A DNA stretch of 22,698 nt, from NCBI GenBank assembly GCA_014384505.1, contig JACNFT010000089.1:1-22698 (forward strand), written 5' to 3'. The translations under genes were made by a program, and so were the position numbers. The notes below the pieces were generated by a model. The model did no database searches. It was given only the letters and a program-made list of their open reading frames with translations, and was not told the origin of the DNA. The DNA is from Cryomorphaceae bacterium (GTDB taxonomy: Bacteria > Bacteroidota > Bacteroidia > Flavobacteriales > BACL11). Below are positions 8,108 through 16,332 of the stretch, one piece after another; the first letter of the stretch is position 1, and each line of letters opens with the position of its first letter.

Positions 8108-9151
8108 TTATTCTGATAAAGCATCCTTAAATAGCTTTCTGAAAACAAAGAAAATTAAAGAAAGAAAACCTCCTAAAAACACCCCTAGTAAACCTAAAAC
8201 TGTTTTAGATTTTTTTTCAACTTGAAGAGGTAGAATAGGCTTATCAATAATATTAATAATTGGAGTCTGGTTTAATAAAGTAATTTTTGAAAGCTCTAGG
8301 TTTTTTACAATCTCCAGATACATAGTATTTAAGACCTCTACTCTTCTCATTAACTGTAACTCTTTTAAGCGACCTGATGCTTTTACAATTCTCTGATTTA
8401 TGTCTTTTACTTTAGCAAACTCTAATTCTGCTATTTCCAATTCTCCAAAAACAGAATCTGCTCTATTTTGCAAAAAATCCAAAGTATTATTTGCTTGTGC
8501 AGTTTGATGAACAATATACATTTTACTCATTTGTTCAATTAAAGCCTCAACAAACTCTTTCGCAAAACCTTCATTTACTGACGTGTAAGACAAATTAATA
8601 ATATTTGCTTCATCTGAATGTAGCTCAACTACTAATTTATCCTTAATAATACTTCTCCAGACATCTCCACTAACACTGTCATTTTCATATGTCAAGCTAC
8701 CGTTAAAAGAAACAGGAGTAAGATCCTCATTTTCCTTCCAAGCATCTTTTATCTTATTAATTTCAAGGTAATGTTCAATTAATAAATCCTCCTTACCATC
8801 AATCTTGGCATGCTGCATTAAAGTTACTTCAACTACCCCTCTTGACTTTAATAATTCTAAAGTATTATTTTGGCTAAAAGTAGCGCTAGATCCTCCTCCA
8901 ATATCAAAACCAAACTGACTAGCTAATCCTGACATTGCTCCTAAAGAAGACCCTTTCTTTTCACCTTCAACAACAAAAGTTAATTCTGCATTATATTTAG
9001 TTTCTGTGCATATTCCTATTACAATTCCCAATACTAAACAAAAGAAAGAAATTAAAACAATTGTAAACTTTTTCTTCAATAAATAGGTTTTATACTCTGA
9101 AAGTTTAATCAGAATATCTTTTAACTGTATTTCATCATTATACTGTTCCAT
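8108..9151 (-). CDS. Wzz/GumC-like polysaccharide chain-length or co-polymerase protein
   Basis: This 347-residue inner-membrane protein has the layout of polysaccharide co-polymerases, which set O-antigen or capsule chain length and couple polymerisation to export. TM1 is at about residues 29-48 and is followed by a periplasmic Wzz domain (YNAELTFVVEG near 53). A helical, coiled-coil-prone stretch lies at about 215-285. The Pro-containing segment PIINIIDKPILPLQ (297-310) leads into TM2 (about 316-337) and a short basic tail. There is no cytoplasmic Walker-type kinase domain, so it is not a full Wzc; a separate kinase may exist elsewhere or the protein may act in a kinase-independent system. 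It starts on the last base of the upstream SLBB gene's stop codon (TAATG), which implies translational coupling. The exact polysaccharide cannot be inferred because no glycosyltransferases are nearby. Confidence 0.9.
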   Translation of the reverse strand: MEQYNDEIQLKDILIKLSEYKTYLLKKKFTIVLISFFCLVLGIVIGICTETKYNAELTFVVEGEKKGSSLGAMSGLASQFGFDIGGGSSATFSQNNTLELLKSRGVVEVTLMQHAKIDGKEDLLIEHYLEINKIKDAWKENEDLTPVSFNGSLTYENDSVSGDVWRSIIKDKLVVELHSDEANIINLSYTSVNEGFAKEFVEALIEQMSKMYIVHQTAQANNTLDFLQNRADSVFGELEIAELEFAKVKDINQRIVKASGRLKELQLMRRVEVLNTMYLEIVKNLELSKITLLNQTPIINIIDKPILPLQVEKKSKTVLGLLGVFLGGFLSLIFFVFRKLFKDALSE

Positions 9152-11670
9152 TATTGTTGAGGTGTTACTTTATCAACAAGTAACCAAAGAGTAAGAACTG
9201 CTGTCACCTTTAACATTGCGTTTTCAATCTGCTTATTCCAGTCAACAGGATTCTCATTCTTCTTCTTCTCTTGATCTATTTTATTATTAACAATAATAGT
9301 GGAACCTTTTTTAATTTTTGGTGATATTGAAAAGAGTCCAAAGTTTATTGCTTTTTTAGCTATTCCATTCGGATATACAACTAACGTATTGCTTTTACTA
9401 TTCTCCTTGTTAAATCCTCCAGCAAATTTATTCACATAATAATTTGCCCTTCTTCTATTAAAATGAGGTGCGCTAATTGAAGTACCTTTTAAATTCATTA
9501 ATTCCCCAGTAATATGTACAACATCCAAAGTTTTTGGAACAAGAATACTATCTCCTTCTATCAAAACTAAATTATGTTTTGAATTTCTAGAATTTATTGC
9601 TTTTTCTAAATTAAGGTACACCATGTCATAAGCAAATTCTTTGTTCTCTTCACCAAAAATATTTGGTCTATTACTCTCTTTTTCATGCAAATTATTTGAA
9701 TAAATAAGTGCGAGTTCAGGATCTGATAAAATACTTTCTTTAAGCTCTTTAGAAATAGATAATTTTGGTTTTTCTTCTTTCAAAAATATTTCGAATTTTC
9801 TAAACATAGTTACACCATCAAGGTATGCATATCTTGTAAGCCCTCCTGCTCTTTTGATGACTGAAGAAATTTTCTCATCCTTAGATAGGAGTGTATAAGT
9901 TCCAGGATATTTAACTTCTCCTGACAACACAATGTTTTTAGCAGCTTCAAAATCAGGATTTTCTCTCACAAAAATTTGATCGAAAGGCTGCAATATAAAT
10001 TCCTCTGCTTCAGTACTTAACACCAAATCATCACCAATTTTAATTGTTTTCACAACAGCAATTCTTGGCTTTAGTTTATTGGATGAAATATCATAATCCA
10101 TAATTCTACTTACTTCTACGCGACTTCCTTCAGCTTGCCGTGTTAATCCTCCTGCCTGCAATAAAACATCCTGCAAAGTCATTCCGTCACCAAAATCAAA
10201 GCTTCCCGCTTTTCTAACAGCTCCTAAAACTGAGACCAAGAATTCATCATCAAAATCATCAACAGAGAGTACATTTACAATATCATATTCTTGCAATAGG
10301 ATATTATCAATATGACGATTATCTTCCAGAACTGCTCCTAGATTTATAGCAATATGCGTTTTCGTTCTATCCTTATTCAAACGAATAACATACACCTTAT
10401 CCATAAATGTCTTTTCAGCAATACATTTAGCTCTTTGAAGTAAATCCAATAAATGTTCTCCTTTAACAAACTCATAATCACCAGAAACACCAACACTACC
10501 TTTTACACTAACTACATTAGATAATTTATTAGAAATTGTATTCACAACAACTTCATCCCCATTTTGGACAATTGTAGAATTGATATGATCTTTATGTACA
10601 TCATTTACTTTTACTGCATTATAATCAATACGCTTTAATGTCAATACATCAGTAAATGCATTTGTAGTATAACCTCCTGCATATTTAATTAACTCTGCGA
10701 TAGACTCTCCTGTTTTCGCTTCATAAGTATAAGGGCGATTCACAGCACCCTTTACTTCTATAATATGTTTTGCTGGAGGAATAAATAAATAATCTCCATC
10801 TTGCATATATATATCTTGCGAACGTGTTGGATTAAATAAGAACTGGTAAACATCTAATGAATCAACTGTTTTTCCATCACGCTTAATATAAATATTACGA
10901 ACTGAACCTAACTGATTAGGACCATTTGCTGCAATTAAAGCATTAAAAGCTGTATTGATAGCTGGTATTGTGTACGAACCAGGATTATAAACCTCACCAA
11001 CAATATGCACAGTAATGACTCTAGAATAAGAAAGGGTAACATCAATTTCAGAATTTTTCATATCCAAAAATGAACCAAATTTACTCTCAAGCAATGAACG
11101 CATTTTTTTAAAAGTCAAACCCTTCACATAGATTCTACCATAAGAACTAGGTGTGATATATCCCCTCTGATCTACTAACAAATTTTCAGAAAACTCAGAG
11201 TAACCCCATACAGAAATAGATATTTCATCTCCACTTCCAACTTTGTAATTTTCAGGAGCTTTAGCATCTAATGCTTTTTGATAAAATGAAAGTTTATTAT
11301 TTCTAAATATATCTTGCCCATAAATTCTTGCTTTAGGATATGATGTAGTATCTATTGCTAAAGTGTCCCCAAAACTTTCATAAAATTTTGAAAGATTAGT
11401 GTTACCTCTAATTGTATCTTGAACCTCTTTAGCATATTTACCTTTACTAAATTTATAATCCATTGCCTCAGAAATTTCAGAATTTGAAAGTCCCATTTGT
11501 TTTAATACTTGTTCAGATGGAATGTCAGATGGGCGCAAATCCTCAGGGCTTGCATTAGAAGGCAAAAACTTTAAATAGGCAGGATTTATTTTTGATTTAT
11601 CATAATTAATTTGAGCACTTGAACCCAAGGCTAAACAAACGACTAATGATAATAAGATGAGTTTTTTCAT
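9151..11670 (-). CDS. Multi-SLBB outer-membrane polysaccharide export protein (Wza type)
   Basis: This 839-residue protein is of the Poly_export/SLBB class that forms the outer-membrane channel for capsule or exopolysaccharide. A type I signal peptide covers residues 1-19 (ALGSSA, then Q20); there is no proper lipobox, unlike E. coli Wza. The polysaccharide export domain is at about 141-215 (YKVGSGDEISISVWG). It is followed by a ladder of SLBB modules starting near VHIVGEVYNPGSY (221), IEVKGAVNRPYTY (304), VSVKGSVGVSGDY (387), VSVLGAVRKAGSF (479), IVLSGEVKYPGTY (580) and VHITGELMNLKG (718). Residues 815-835 make a hydrophobic helix like the membrane-spanning C-terminal helix of Wza. Six modules and more than 800 residues are usual in Bacteroidota but much larger than Wza (about 380). 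It overlaps the Wzz-like gene by one base and begins five bases after the acyl-CoA dehydrogenase stop, so the three are almost certainly one transcript. Confidence 0.94.
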   Translation of the reverse strand: MKKLILLSLVVCLALGSSAQINYDKSKINPAYLKFLPSNASPEDLRPSDIPSEQVLKQMGLSNSEISEAMDYKFSKGKYAKEVQDTIRGNTNLSKFYESFGDTLAIDTTSYPKARIYGQDIFRNNKLSFYQKALDAKAPENYKVGSGDEISISVWGYSEFSENLLVDQRGYITPSSYGRIYVKGLTFKKMRSLLESKFGSFLDMKNSEIDVTLSYSRVITVHIVGEVYNPGSYTIPAINTAFNALIAANGPNQLGSVRNIYIKRDGKTVDSLDVYQFLFNPTRSQDIYMQDGDYLFIPPAKHIIEVKGAVNRPYTYEAKTGESIAELIKYAGGYTTNAFTDVLTLKRIDYNAVKVNDVHKDHINSTIVQNGDEVVVNTISNKLSNVVSVKGSVGVSGDYEFVKGEHLLDLLQRAKCIAEKTFMDKVYVIRLNKDRTKTHIAINLGAVLEDNRHIDNILLQEYDIVNVLSVDDFDDEFLVSVLGAVRKAGSFDFGDGMTLQDVLLQAGGLTRQAEGSRVEVSRIMDYDISSNKLKPRIAVVKTIKIGDDLVLSTEAEEFILQPFDQIFVRENPDFEAAKNIVLSGEVKYPGTYTLLSKDEKISSVIKRAGGLTRYAYLDGVTMFRKFEIFLKEEKPKLSISKELKESILSDPELALIYSNNLHEKESNRPNIFGEENKEFAYDMVYLNLEKAINSRNSKHNLVLIEGDSILVPKTLDVVHITGELMNLKGTSISAPHFNRRRANYYVNKFAGGFNKENSKSNTLVVYPNGIAKKAINFGLFSISPKIKKGSTIIVNNKIDQEKKKNENPVDWNKQIENAMLKVTAVLTLWLLVDKVTPQQ

Positions 11671-11675
11671 AATTT

Positions 11676-12815
11676 TTATTTTAAAATAGAACGAGAGATT
11701 ACAATTCTTTGAATCTCTGAAGTTCCTTCATAAATTTGTGTGATTTTTGCATCACGCATCAAGCGCTCCACATGATATTCCTTTACAAAACCATAGCCAC
11801 CATGTACTTGCACAGCTTCAACAGTAGTTTTCATGGCTGTTTCAGAAGCAAATACTTTTGCCATTGCCCCAAGCGTATCATAATTTTGTCCAGTATCTTT
11901 AAGCCATGCCGCTTTTAAACACAACAATCTTGCGGCCTCAATTTCAGTAGCCATATCTGCTAATTTAAACGCAATGGCTTGGTGCTTATAAATTTCTTTC
12001 CCAAACGCTTTTCTTTCTTTAGAATATTGCAAAGCCAATTCATAAGCACCTGATGCTATTCCTAGCGCCTGGGAAGCAATCCCTATTCTACCTCCTGATA
12101 AGGTTTTCATAGCAAAAGTAAAGCCAAAACCATCTTCTCCAATTCTATTTTCTTTAGGCACTTTTACATCTGTAAACATTAAGGAGTGAGTATCAGAACC
12201 TCTAATTCCTAATTTATTTTCTTTTGAAGCTACTACAAAACCTTCAGCACCTTTTTCAAGAATAAATGCATTGATTCCTTTGTGTTTTTTTTCGACATCT
12301 GTTTGAGCAATTACTAAATATACTGAAGCAGTACTTCCATTAGTAATCCAGTTTTTTGTCCCATTTAATAAATAATGATCTCCTTTATCAATTGCAGTTG
12401 TACTTTGTGAAGTAGCATCACTACCTGCTTCAGGCTCGGATAAACAGAATGCTCCAATAATCTCACCACTTGCAAGGGGTCTTAAATATTTTTCTTTTTG
12501 TGCTTCAGTTCCAAACGTTTCTAAACCCCAACATACTAATGAATTATTTACTGACATAACTACTGAACAAGAAGCGTCTACTTTAGAAATCTCTTCCATT
12601 GCCAAAACATAAGAAACAGTATCCATTCCCGCCCCTCCATATTTAGGACTAACCATCATTCCTAAGAAACCAAGTTCTCCTAATTTTTTTATTTGTTCAG
12701 TTGGAAAAGTTTGCGTTTCATCTCTTTCAATCACTCCGGGCAATAATTCAGTTTGAGCAAAATCTCTTGCTGCATCCCTAATCATCTTATGTTCTTCCGT
12801 CAATTCGAAATTCAT
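11676..12815 (-). CDS. Acyl-CoA dehydrogenase (short-chain type)
   Basis: This FAD flavoenzyme oxidises acyl-CoA to trans-2-enoyl-CoA, passing electrons to ETF. The 379-residue length fits short or branched-chain members (butyryl-CoA dehydrogenase-like). Seen in order: the N-terminal helical domain; FCLSEPEAGSDATS (123-136) and WITNGS (156-161) of the FAD-binding beta domain; LSGGRIGIASQALGIA (239-254) and the ERKAFGKEI signature (267-275); VQVHGGYGF (335-343); and the C-terminal IYEGTSEIQR (361-370), whose E363 is the expected catalytic base. No domain is missing. A -7 promoter element lies 24 bases upstream at 12840-12847. Being first in a unit with polysaccharide export genes, five bases before the SLBB gene, is odd; no ETF or other beta-oxidation gene is in the window. 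The exact acyl substrate is not predictable. Confidence 0.96.
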   Translation of the reverse strand: MNFELTEEHKMIRDAARDFAQTELLPGVIERDETQTFPTEQIKKLGELGFLGMMVSPKYGGAGMDTVSYVLAMEEISKVDASCSVVMSVNNSLVCWGLETFGTEAQKEKYLRPLASGEIIGAFCLSEPEAGSDATSQSTTAIDKGDHYLLNGTKNWITNGSTASVYLVIAQTDVEKKHKGINAFILEKGAEGFVVASKENKLGIRGSDTHSLMFTDVKVPKENRIGEDGFGFTFAMKTLSGGRIGIASQALGIASGAYELALQYSKERKAFGKEIYKHQAIAFKLADMATEIEAARLLCLKAAWLKDTGQNYDTLGAMAKVFASETAMKTTVEAVQVHGGYGFVKEYHVERLMRDAKITQIYEGTSEIQRIVISRSILK

Positions 12816-12839
12816 TATTTGCTTTTATTAAAATTTACG

Positions 12840-12847
12840 CAAAAATA
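12840..12847 (-). promoter_or_regulatory. -7 element of the acd-SLBB-wzz unit
   Basis: The minus strand reads TATTTTTG, an exact TAnnTTTG match, ending 24 bases before the ATG at 12815. It is the only good match upstream of the acyl-CoA dehydrogenase, and no further promoter space exists before the SLBB gene (five-base gap) or the Wzz gene (overlap). It would therefore drive all three. Confidence 0.55.
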
Positions 12848-12859
12848 CATTTTTTAAAC

Positions 12860-12867
12860 TATTTTTG
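12860..12867 (+). promoter_or_regulatory. -7 element of anmK, near-leaderless
   Basis: TATTTTTG matches TAnnTTTG exactly and ends seven bases before the anmK ATG at 12875, predicting a leaderless or nearly leaderless mRNA. It lies 12 bases from the divergent -7 element at 12840-12847, so the two RNA polymerase footprints must overlap. Confidence 0.55.
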
Positions 12868-12874
12868 GAAACTG

Positions 12875-13918
12875 ATGACTGAGAAAATAAAATACACCGT
12901 TTTAGGTGTTATGTCTGGCACCTCACTAGATGGAATTGACCTTGCTATATGCACTTTTACTAAAAATCAGGAATGGGAATACAAAATTGAAAAATCAAAC
13001 ACTCTAAAATATCCTATTTCTTGGAAATCAAAATTAGCAACTTTACACACTCGAAACAAAGCTATATTAGAACAAACTGATATTCAATTCGGACAATATA
13101 TTGGAGAAACAATCAATACATTTTTGAATGGTAAGCAAGTGGATTTTATTGCTTCACATGGACACACCATATTTCATCAGCCAGAAAATAACTACACGCT
13201 ACAAATTGGTTGCGGAAAAACTATTTCTCAAACAACAAAAATAACAACCATTAATGACTTTAGGAGTTTAGATGTTTCCCTTAATGGGCAAGGCGCTCCA
13301 TTAGTTCCAATTGGTGATTTATTGCTTTTTCCAAAACATAAATATTGTATTAATCTTGGTGGATTTGCTAATATATCTATAAAAAAAAATGAGGAAATTA
13401 TTGCATTTGATATTTGTCCAGCCAATATAGTGTTAAATGATATTTGCAAAGAATTAGGCATTGAGTACGACTATAATGGTGATATTTCTAGAGAAGGAAA
13501 AATTGTTCCAACACTTTTACAGCAACTTAATCAATTAGATTTTTACATAAAGAAAGCTCCAAAATCATTAGGAAGAGAATGGGTTGAAAAACATATTTCT
13601 CCAATTCTTAAAAACCATAAACCTGAAGATATGCTTTGTACATTTTGCGAACATATAGCCATTCAAATAGGTAAATTTTTAGCAGATGAATCAGCACTAT
13701 TCACAGGTGGTGGAGTATTTAATTCCTTTTTAATGGAGAGAATTAGATTCCATTCTAAGGCAAAAATAATTATCCCAAACAAAGAATTAATTGAATTTAA
13801 AGAATCCTTGATTTTTGCGTTCCTTGGTGTACTCAGACTAAGAAATGAAGTAAATTGTCTGAAAGCCGTTACTGGTGCCGATAGAGATAATTGTGCTGGG
13901 GTTATTCATCAAATCTAA
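12875..13918 (+). CDS. anmK: Anhydro-N-acetylmuramic acid kinase
   Basis: AnmK phosphorylates and opens 1,6-anhydro-MurNAc to MurNAc-6-phosphate, a cytoplasmic step in recycling of cell-wall fragments. The 347-residue protein has the sugar-kinase (actin-like) fold motifs: GVMSGTSLDGID at 11-22 (phosphate 1 loop), SHGHTIFHQ at 94-102, INDFRSLDVSLNGQGAPLVP at 126-145 with the presumed catalytic Asp D133, NLGGFANIS at 160-168, and FTGGGVFN near 276 for the adenosine side. The family usually has GGQGAPL where this has NGQGAPL, a minor change. Length is a little under the family's usual 360-390. It is divergent from the acyl-CoA dehydrogenase and 42 bases upstream of the dehydrogenase that follows, which has its own promoter. 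No MurQ or NagZ is in the window. With murF it gives the window both a synthesis and a recycling step for peptidoglycan. Confidence 0.97.
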   Translation: MTEKIKYTVLGVMSGTSLDGIDLAICTFTKNQEWEYKIEKSNTLKYPISWKSKLATLHTRNKAILEQTDIQFGQYIGETINTFLNGKQVDFIASHGHTIFHQPENNYTLQIGCGKTISQTTKITTINDFRSLDVSLNGQGAPLVPIGDLLLFPKHKYCINLGGFANISIKKNEEIIAFDICPANIVLNDICKELGIEYDYNGDISREGKIVPTLLQQLNQLDFYIKKAPKSLGREWVEKHISPILKNHKPEDMLCTFCEHIAIQIGKFLADESALFTGGGVFNSFLMERIRFHSKAKIIIPNKELIEFKESLIFAFLGVLRLRNEVNCLKAVTGADRDNCAGVIHQI

Positions 13919-13930
13919 AGCTAAATTTAA

Positions 13931-13938
13931 TACATTTG
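13931..13938 (+). promoter_or_regulatory. -7 element of the Glu/Leu dehydrogenase operon
   Basis: TACATTTG is an exact TAnnTTTG match 22 bases before the ATG at 13961. It is the best promoter candidate for the long plus-strand run that continues to folC; the later gaps (10, 37 and 25 bases, then 0-1) contain no equal match. Confidence 0.55.
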
Positions 13939-13960
13939 CAAAAAATATATATCCGAGAAG

Positions 13961-15187
13961 ATGGAAGAATTATTAAAGAAATTTGAAGACAAAAAACCTG
14001 AAATAGTTTTTGAGTGGAAAGATGAGAAAACAGATGCTGAAGGTTGGATTGTAATAAACTCATTAAGAGGTGGCGCAGCAGCTGGAGGAACAAGAATGAG
14101 AGTTGGTGTCACTAAAGATGAAGTATTGGCACTTGCAAAAACTATGGAAGTTAAGTTTACAGTTGCCGGCCCTCCAATTGGTGGTGGCAAATCAGGCATA
14201 AATTTTGACCCTAGCGATCCAAGAAAAAAAGAGGTTTTAAGAAGGTGGTATGCAGCTGCAAAACCATTATTAAAAACATATTACGGTACAGGTGGCGATA
14301 TGAATGTAGATGAAGTACATGAAGTAATGCCAATGTGTGAGGAGCAAGGAATTTTATTTCCATTAGAGGGAATTGTAAACGGGCATCACAGAAGAGATGA
14401 AGAGGGTAAAATGAAAATTATTAACCAACTTAAGGAAGGTGTCCCTTTAGTTGTTAGAGATAAAAGTTTAACACCTAATCCAAATAAAGATTATTCTGTT
14501 GGAGATTTAATTACAGGTTATGGTGTGTCAGAAACTATCTTACATTACTACAACATATATGGGGGAGATGTAAAAGGAAAAAGAGTAATCATACAAGGAT
14601 GGGGGAATGTAGCAGGTGCTGCCGCTTATTATTTAGCACAAGCTGGCGCCATTATTGTAGGAATTATTGATAAAGCTGGAGGAATAGTAAAATCTGAAGG
14701 GTATTCTTTTGAAGAAATAAAATCATTGTTAGAAAACCGTTCATCAAACTTTTTAGAAACTGAAAATATGTTGTCTTTTGAAGATGCAAACGAGAAGATA
14801 TGGAATGTGGGAGCTGAAATATTTGTCCCTGCAGCAGCTTCACGCTTGCTAACTCAAACTCAATTAGATTCTATGATTGAGAATGGACTAGAAGTTATTT
14901 CATCAGGAGCGAATGTTCCTTTTGCTGACAAAGAAATATTTTTTGGACCTATTTCAAAAAGTGCTGATGAAAGAGTGAGTGTATTGCCTGATTTTATCGC
15001 AAATTGCGGAATGGCAAGAGTTTTTGCTTACTTGATGGAAGATAATGTTGAAATGACTGATAAAGCAATTTTTGCTGACACTTCAAACTGTATTAAAAAC
15101 GCATTAATAAAATCACACGCTATAAATAATAGTAAAACTCAAATTTCAAAAACTGCTTTTGAAATCGCACTAAAACAATTAGTATAA
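13961..15187 (+). CDS. Glu/Leu/Phe/Val dehydrogenase family oxidoreductase
   Basis: The family reversibly deaminates an amino acid to its 2-oxo acid with NAD(P)+, linking nitrogen assimilation to central metabolism. The 408-residue protein has the dimerisation/catalytic domain at about 20-170: GGTRMRVGVTKDEVLALAKTM (42-62), GPPIGGGKSGINFDP (70-84) with catalytic Lys K77, and GTGGDMNVDEV (109-119) with Asp D113. The Rossmann domain at about 180-350 has VIIQGWGNVAGAAA (209-222) and FVPAAAS (288-294). The length lies between typical leucine dehydrogenases (about 360) and glutamate dehydrogenases (about 420-450), so the substrate (glutamate or a branched-chain amino acid) is not certain; the GGGK motif leans toward the leucine dehydrogenase-like side. 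A weak purine-rich GAGAAG precedes the ATG. It heads the probable operon with the MscS channel gene ten bases downstream. Confidence 0.93.
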   Translation: MEELLKKFEDKKPEIVFEWKDEKTDAEGWIVINSLRGGAAAGGTRMRVGVTKDEVLALAKTMEVKFTVAGPPIGGGKSGINFDPSDPRKKEVLRRWYAAAKPLLKTYYGTGGDMNVDEVHEVMPMCEEQGILFPLEGIVNGHHRRDEEGKMKIINQLKEGVPLVVRDKSLTPNPNKDYSVGDLITGYGVSETILHYYNIYGGDVKGKRVIIQGWGNVAGAAAYYLAQAGAIIVGIIDKAGGIVKSEGYSFEEIKSLLENRSSNFLETENMLSFEDANEKIWNVGAEIFVPAAASRLLTQTQLDSMIENGLEVISSGANVPFADKEIFFGPISKSADERVSVLPDFIANCGMARVFAYLMEDNVEMTDKAIFADTSNCIKNALIKSHAINNSKTQISKTAFEIALKQLV

Positions 15188-15197
15188 ATAAAACACT

Positions 15198-16295
15198 ATG
15201 GAAACAGAATTCTTACTTACAGAAATACTAGGGAACACAGTACGAGATTATAGTTGGTTTTTAGGAGCCGTTCTTTTAGGATTTATTTTTAAAAGATTAA
15301 TCTCAAAATATTTAAGTCATTTATTATTTAAAGTATTAGGTAAAAAAGGCGGAGAAGTTGGGGTTGAAAAGTTTGATGCTTTACTCACTAAGCCTATCGG
15401 TTTTTGCATCATGCTTTCTATCATATATTTAGGAAGTACACACATACAATATCCTGCTTTATGGAACTTAGCTTCAGAAAGTGAAGTAGGATTAAAGATG
15501 CTTATCAATAAAGGGTTTTCATTAATTTATATTTACTCTATTTTTAGAATTTTCCTAAGACTTATTGATTATATAGGATTAGTATTGTTAAAAAGAGCTG
15601 AAGAGACTGAAAGCAAAATGGATGATCAGCTAATTCCATTTGTTTTAGAAATTATTAAATTTTTTGTTTATGTCTTTGCTGTTTTTATCATCTTAGGCAG
15701 TGTGTTAGGTGTGAATATTATTGCCCTCACTACTGGACTTGGAATTGGAGGTCTTGCCCTAGCTATGGCTTCCAAAGAAAGTTTGGAAAACCTTTTAGGT
15801 TCTTTCACTATCTTTTTGGACCAACCTTTTACTGTTGGTGATGTTGTAACGGTAGGGCCTATTACTGGAACAGTTGAAAAAGTAGGATTCAGAAGTACCC
15901 GTATCAGAACTTTTGACAAAAGCTTAGTTACTCTACCAAACAAAAAAATGATTGATGCAGAACTAGATAATTTAGGGATGCGTCCAGTTAGGAGAGTAAA
16001 ATTTAATATTGGTTTAACTTACGAAACTGCTCCAGAACAAATAAAAGCAATTGTTACTGATATTCAAGAAATGATTAATCTGCATGAAAAAACAAATCAA
16101 GATGGTAGAGTTCGTTTTCAAGAATTTGGATCTAGTTCATTAGATATAATGGTAATGTACTTTGTAGATAGCCCAAATTGGGAGGATTTAATAAATGTTA
16201 AAGAAGATGTAAATTATAAAATTATGGAGATTGTAAAAAAACACAATAGTGATTTTGCGTTCCCAAGCACGACAGTTTATCTACAAAAAAACTAG
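15198..16295 (+). CDS. MscS-family mechanosensitive ion channel
   Basis: MscS channels open under membrane tension after hypo-osmotic shock and let solutes escape. The 365-residue product has more helices than minimal MscS: likely TMs at about 18-33, 66-84, 104-128 and 150-168, then the pore-lining TM3 at about 172-195 (GLGIGGLALAMASKESLENLLGS, rich in the Gly/Ala pattern of the family). The beta domain follows with FLDQPFTVGDVV (206-217) and GTVEKVGFRSTRIRTFD (224-240), and then the C-terminal alpha/beta domain ending in PSTTVYLQ. The 5-TM layout resembles the YnaI/YbdG subgroup. It starts ten bases after the dehydrogenase stop and is 37 bases before nhaD, so it is probably cotranscribed. 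Confidence 0.95.
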   Translation: METEFLLTEILGNTVRDYSWFLGAVLLGFIFKRLISKYLSHLLFKVLGKKGGEVGVEKFDALLTKPIGFCIMLSIIYLGSTHIQYPALWNLASESEVGLKMLINKGFSLIYIYSIFRIFLRLIDYIGLVLLKRAEETESKMDDQLIPFVLEIIKFFVYVFAVFIILGSVLGVNIIALTTGLGIGGLALAMASKESLENLLGSFTIFLDQPFTVGDVVTVGPITGTVEKVGFRSTRIRTFDKSLVTLPNKKMIDAELDNLGMRPVRRVKFNIGLTYETAPEQIKAIVTDIQEMINLHEKTNQDGRVRFQEFGSSSLDIMVMYFVDSPNWEDLINVKEDVNYKIMEIVKKHNSDFAFPSTTVYLQKN

Positions 16296-16332
16296 ACAAT
16301 AACAAATATAAAAAACCAAACAGAAAAAATTT

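Noticed and set aside
13927..14199. Minus-strand 90-codon frame opposite the dehydrogenase start
   Set aside because: It lies inside a gene with clear catalytic motifs on the other strand and has low-complexity Pro/Ser content typical of a shadow frame.
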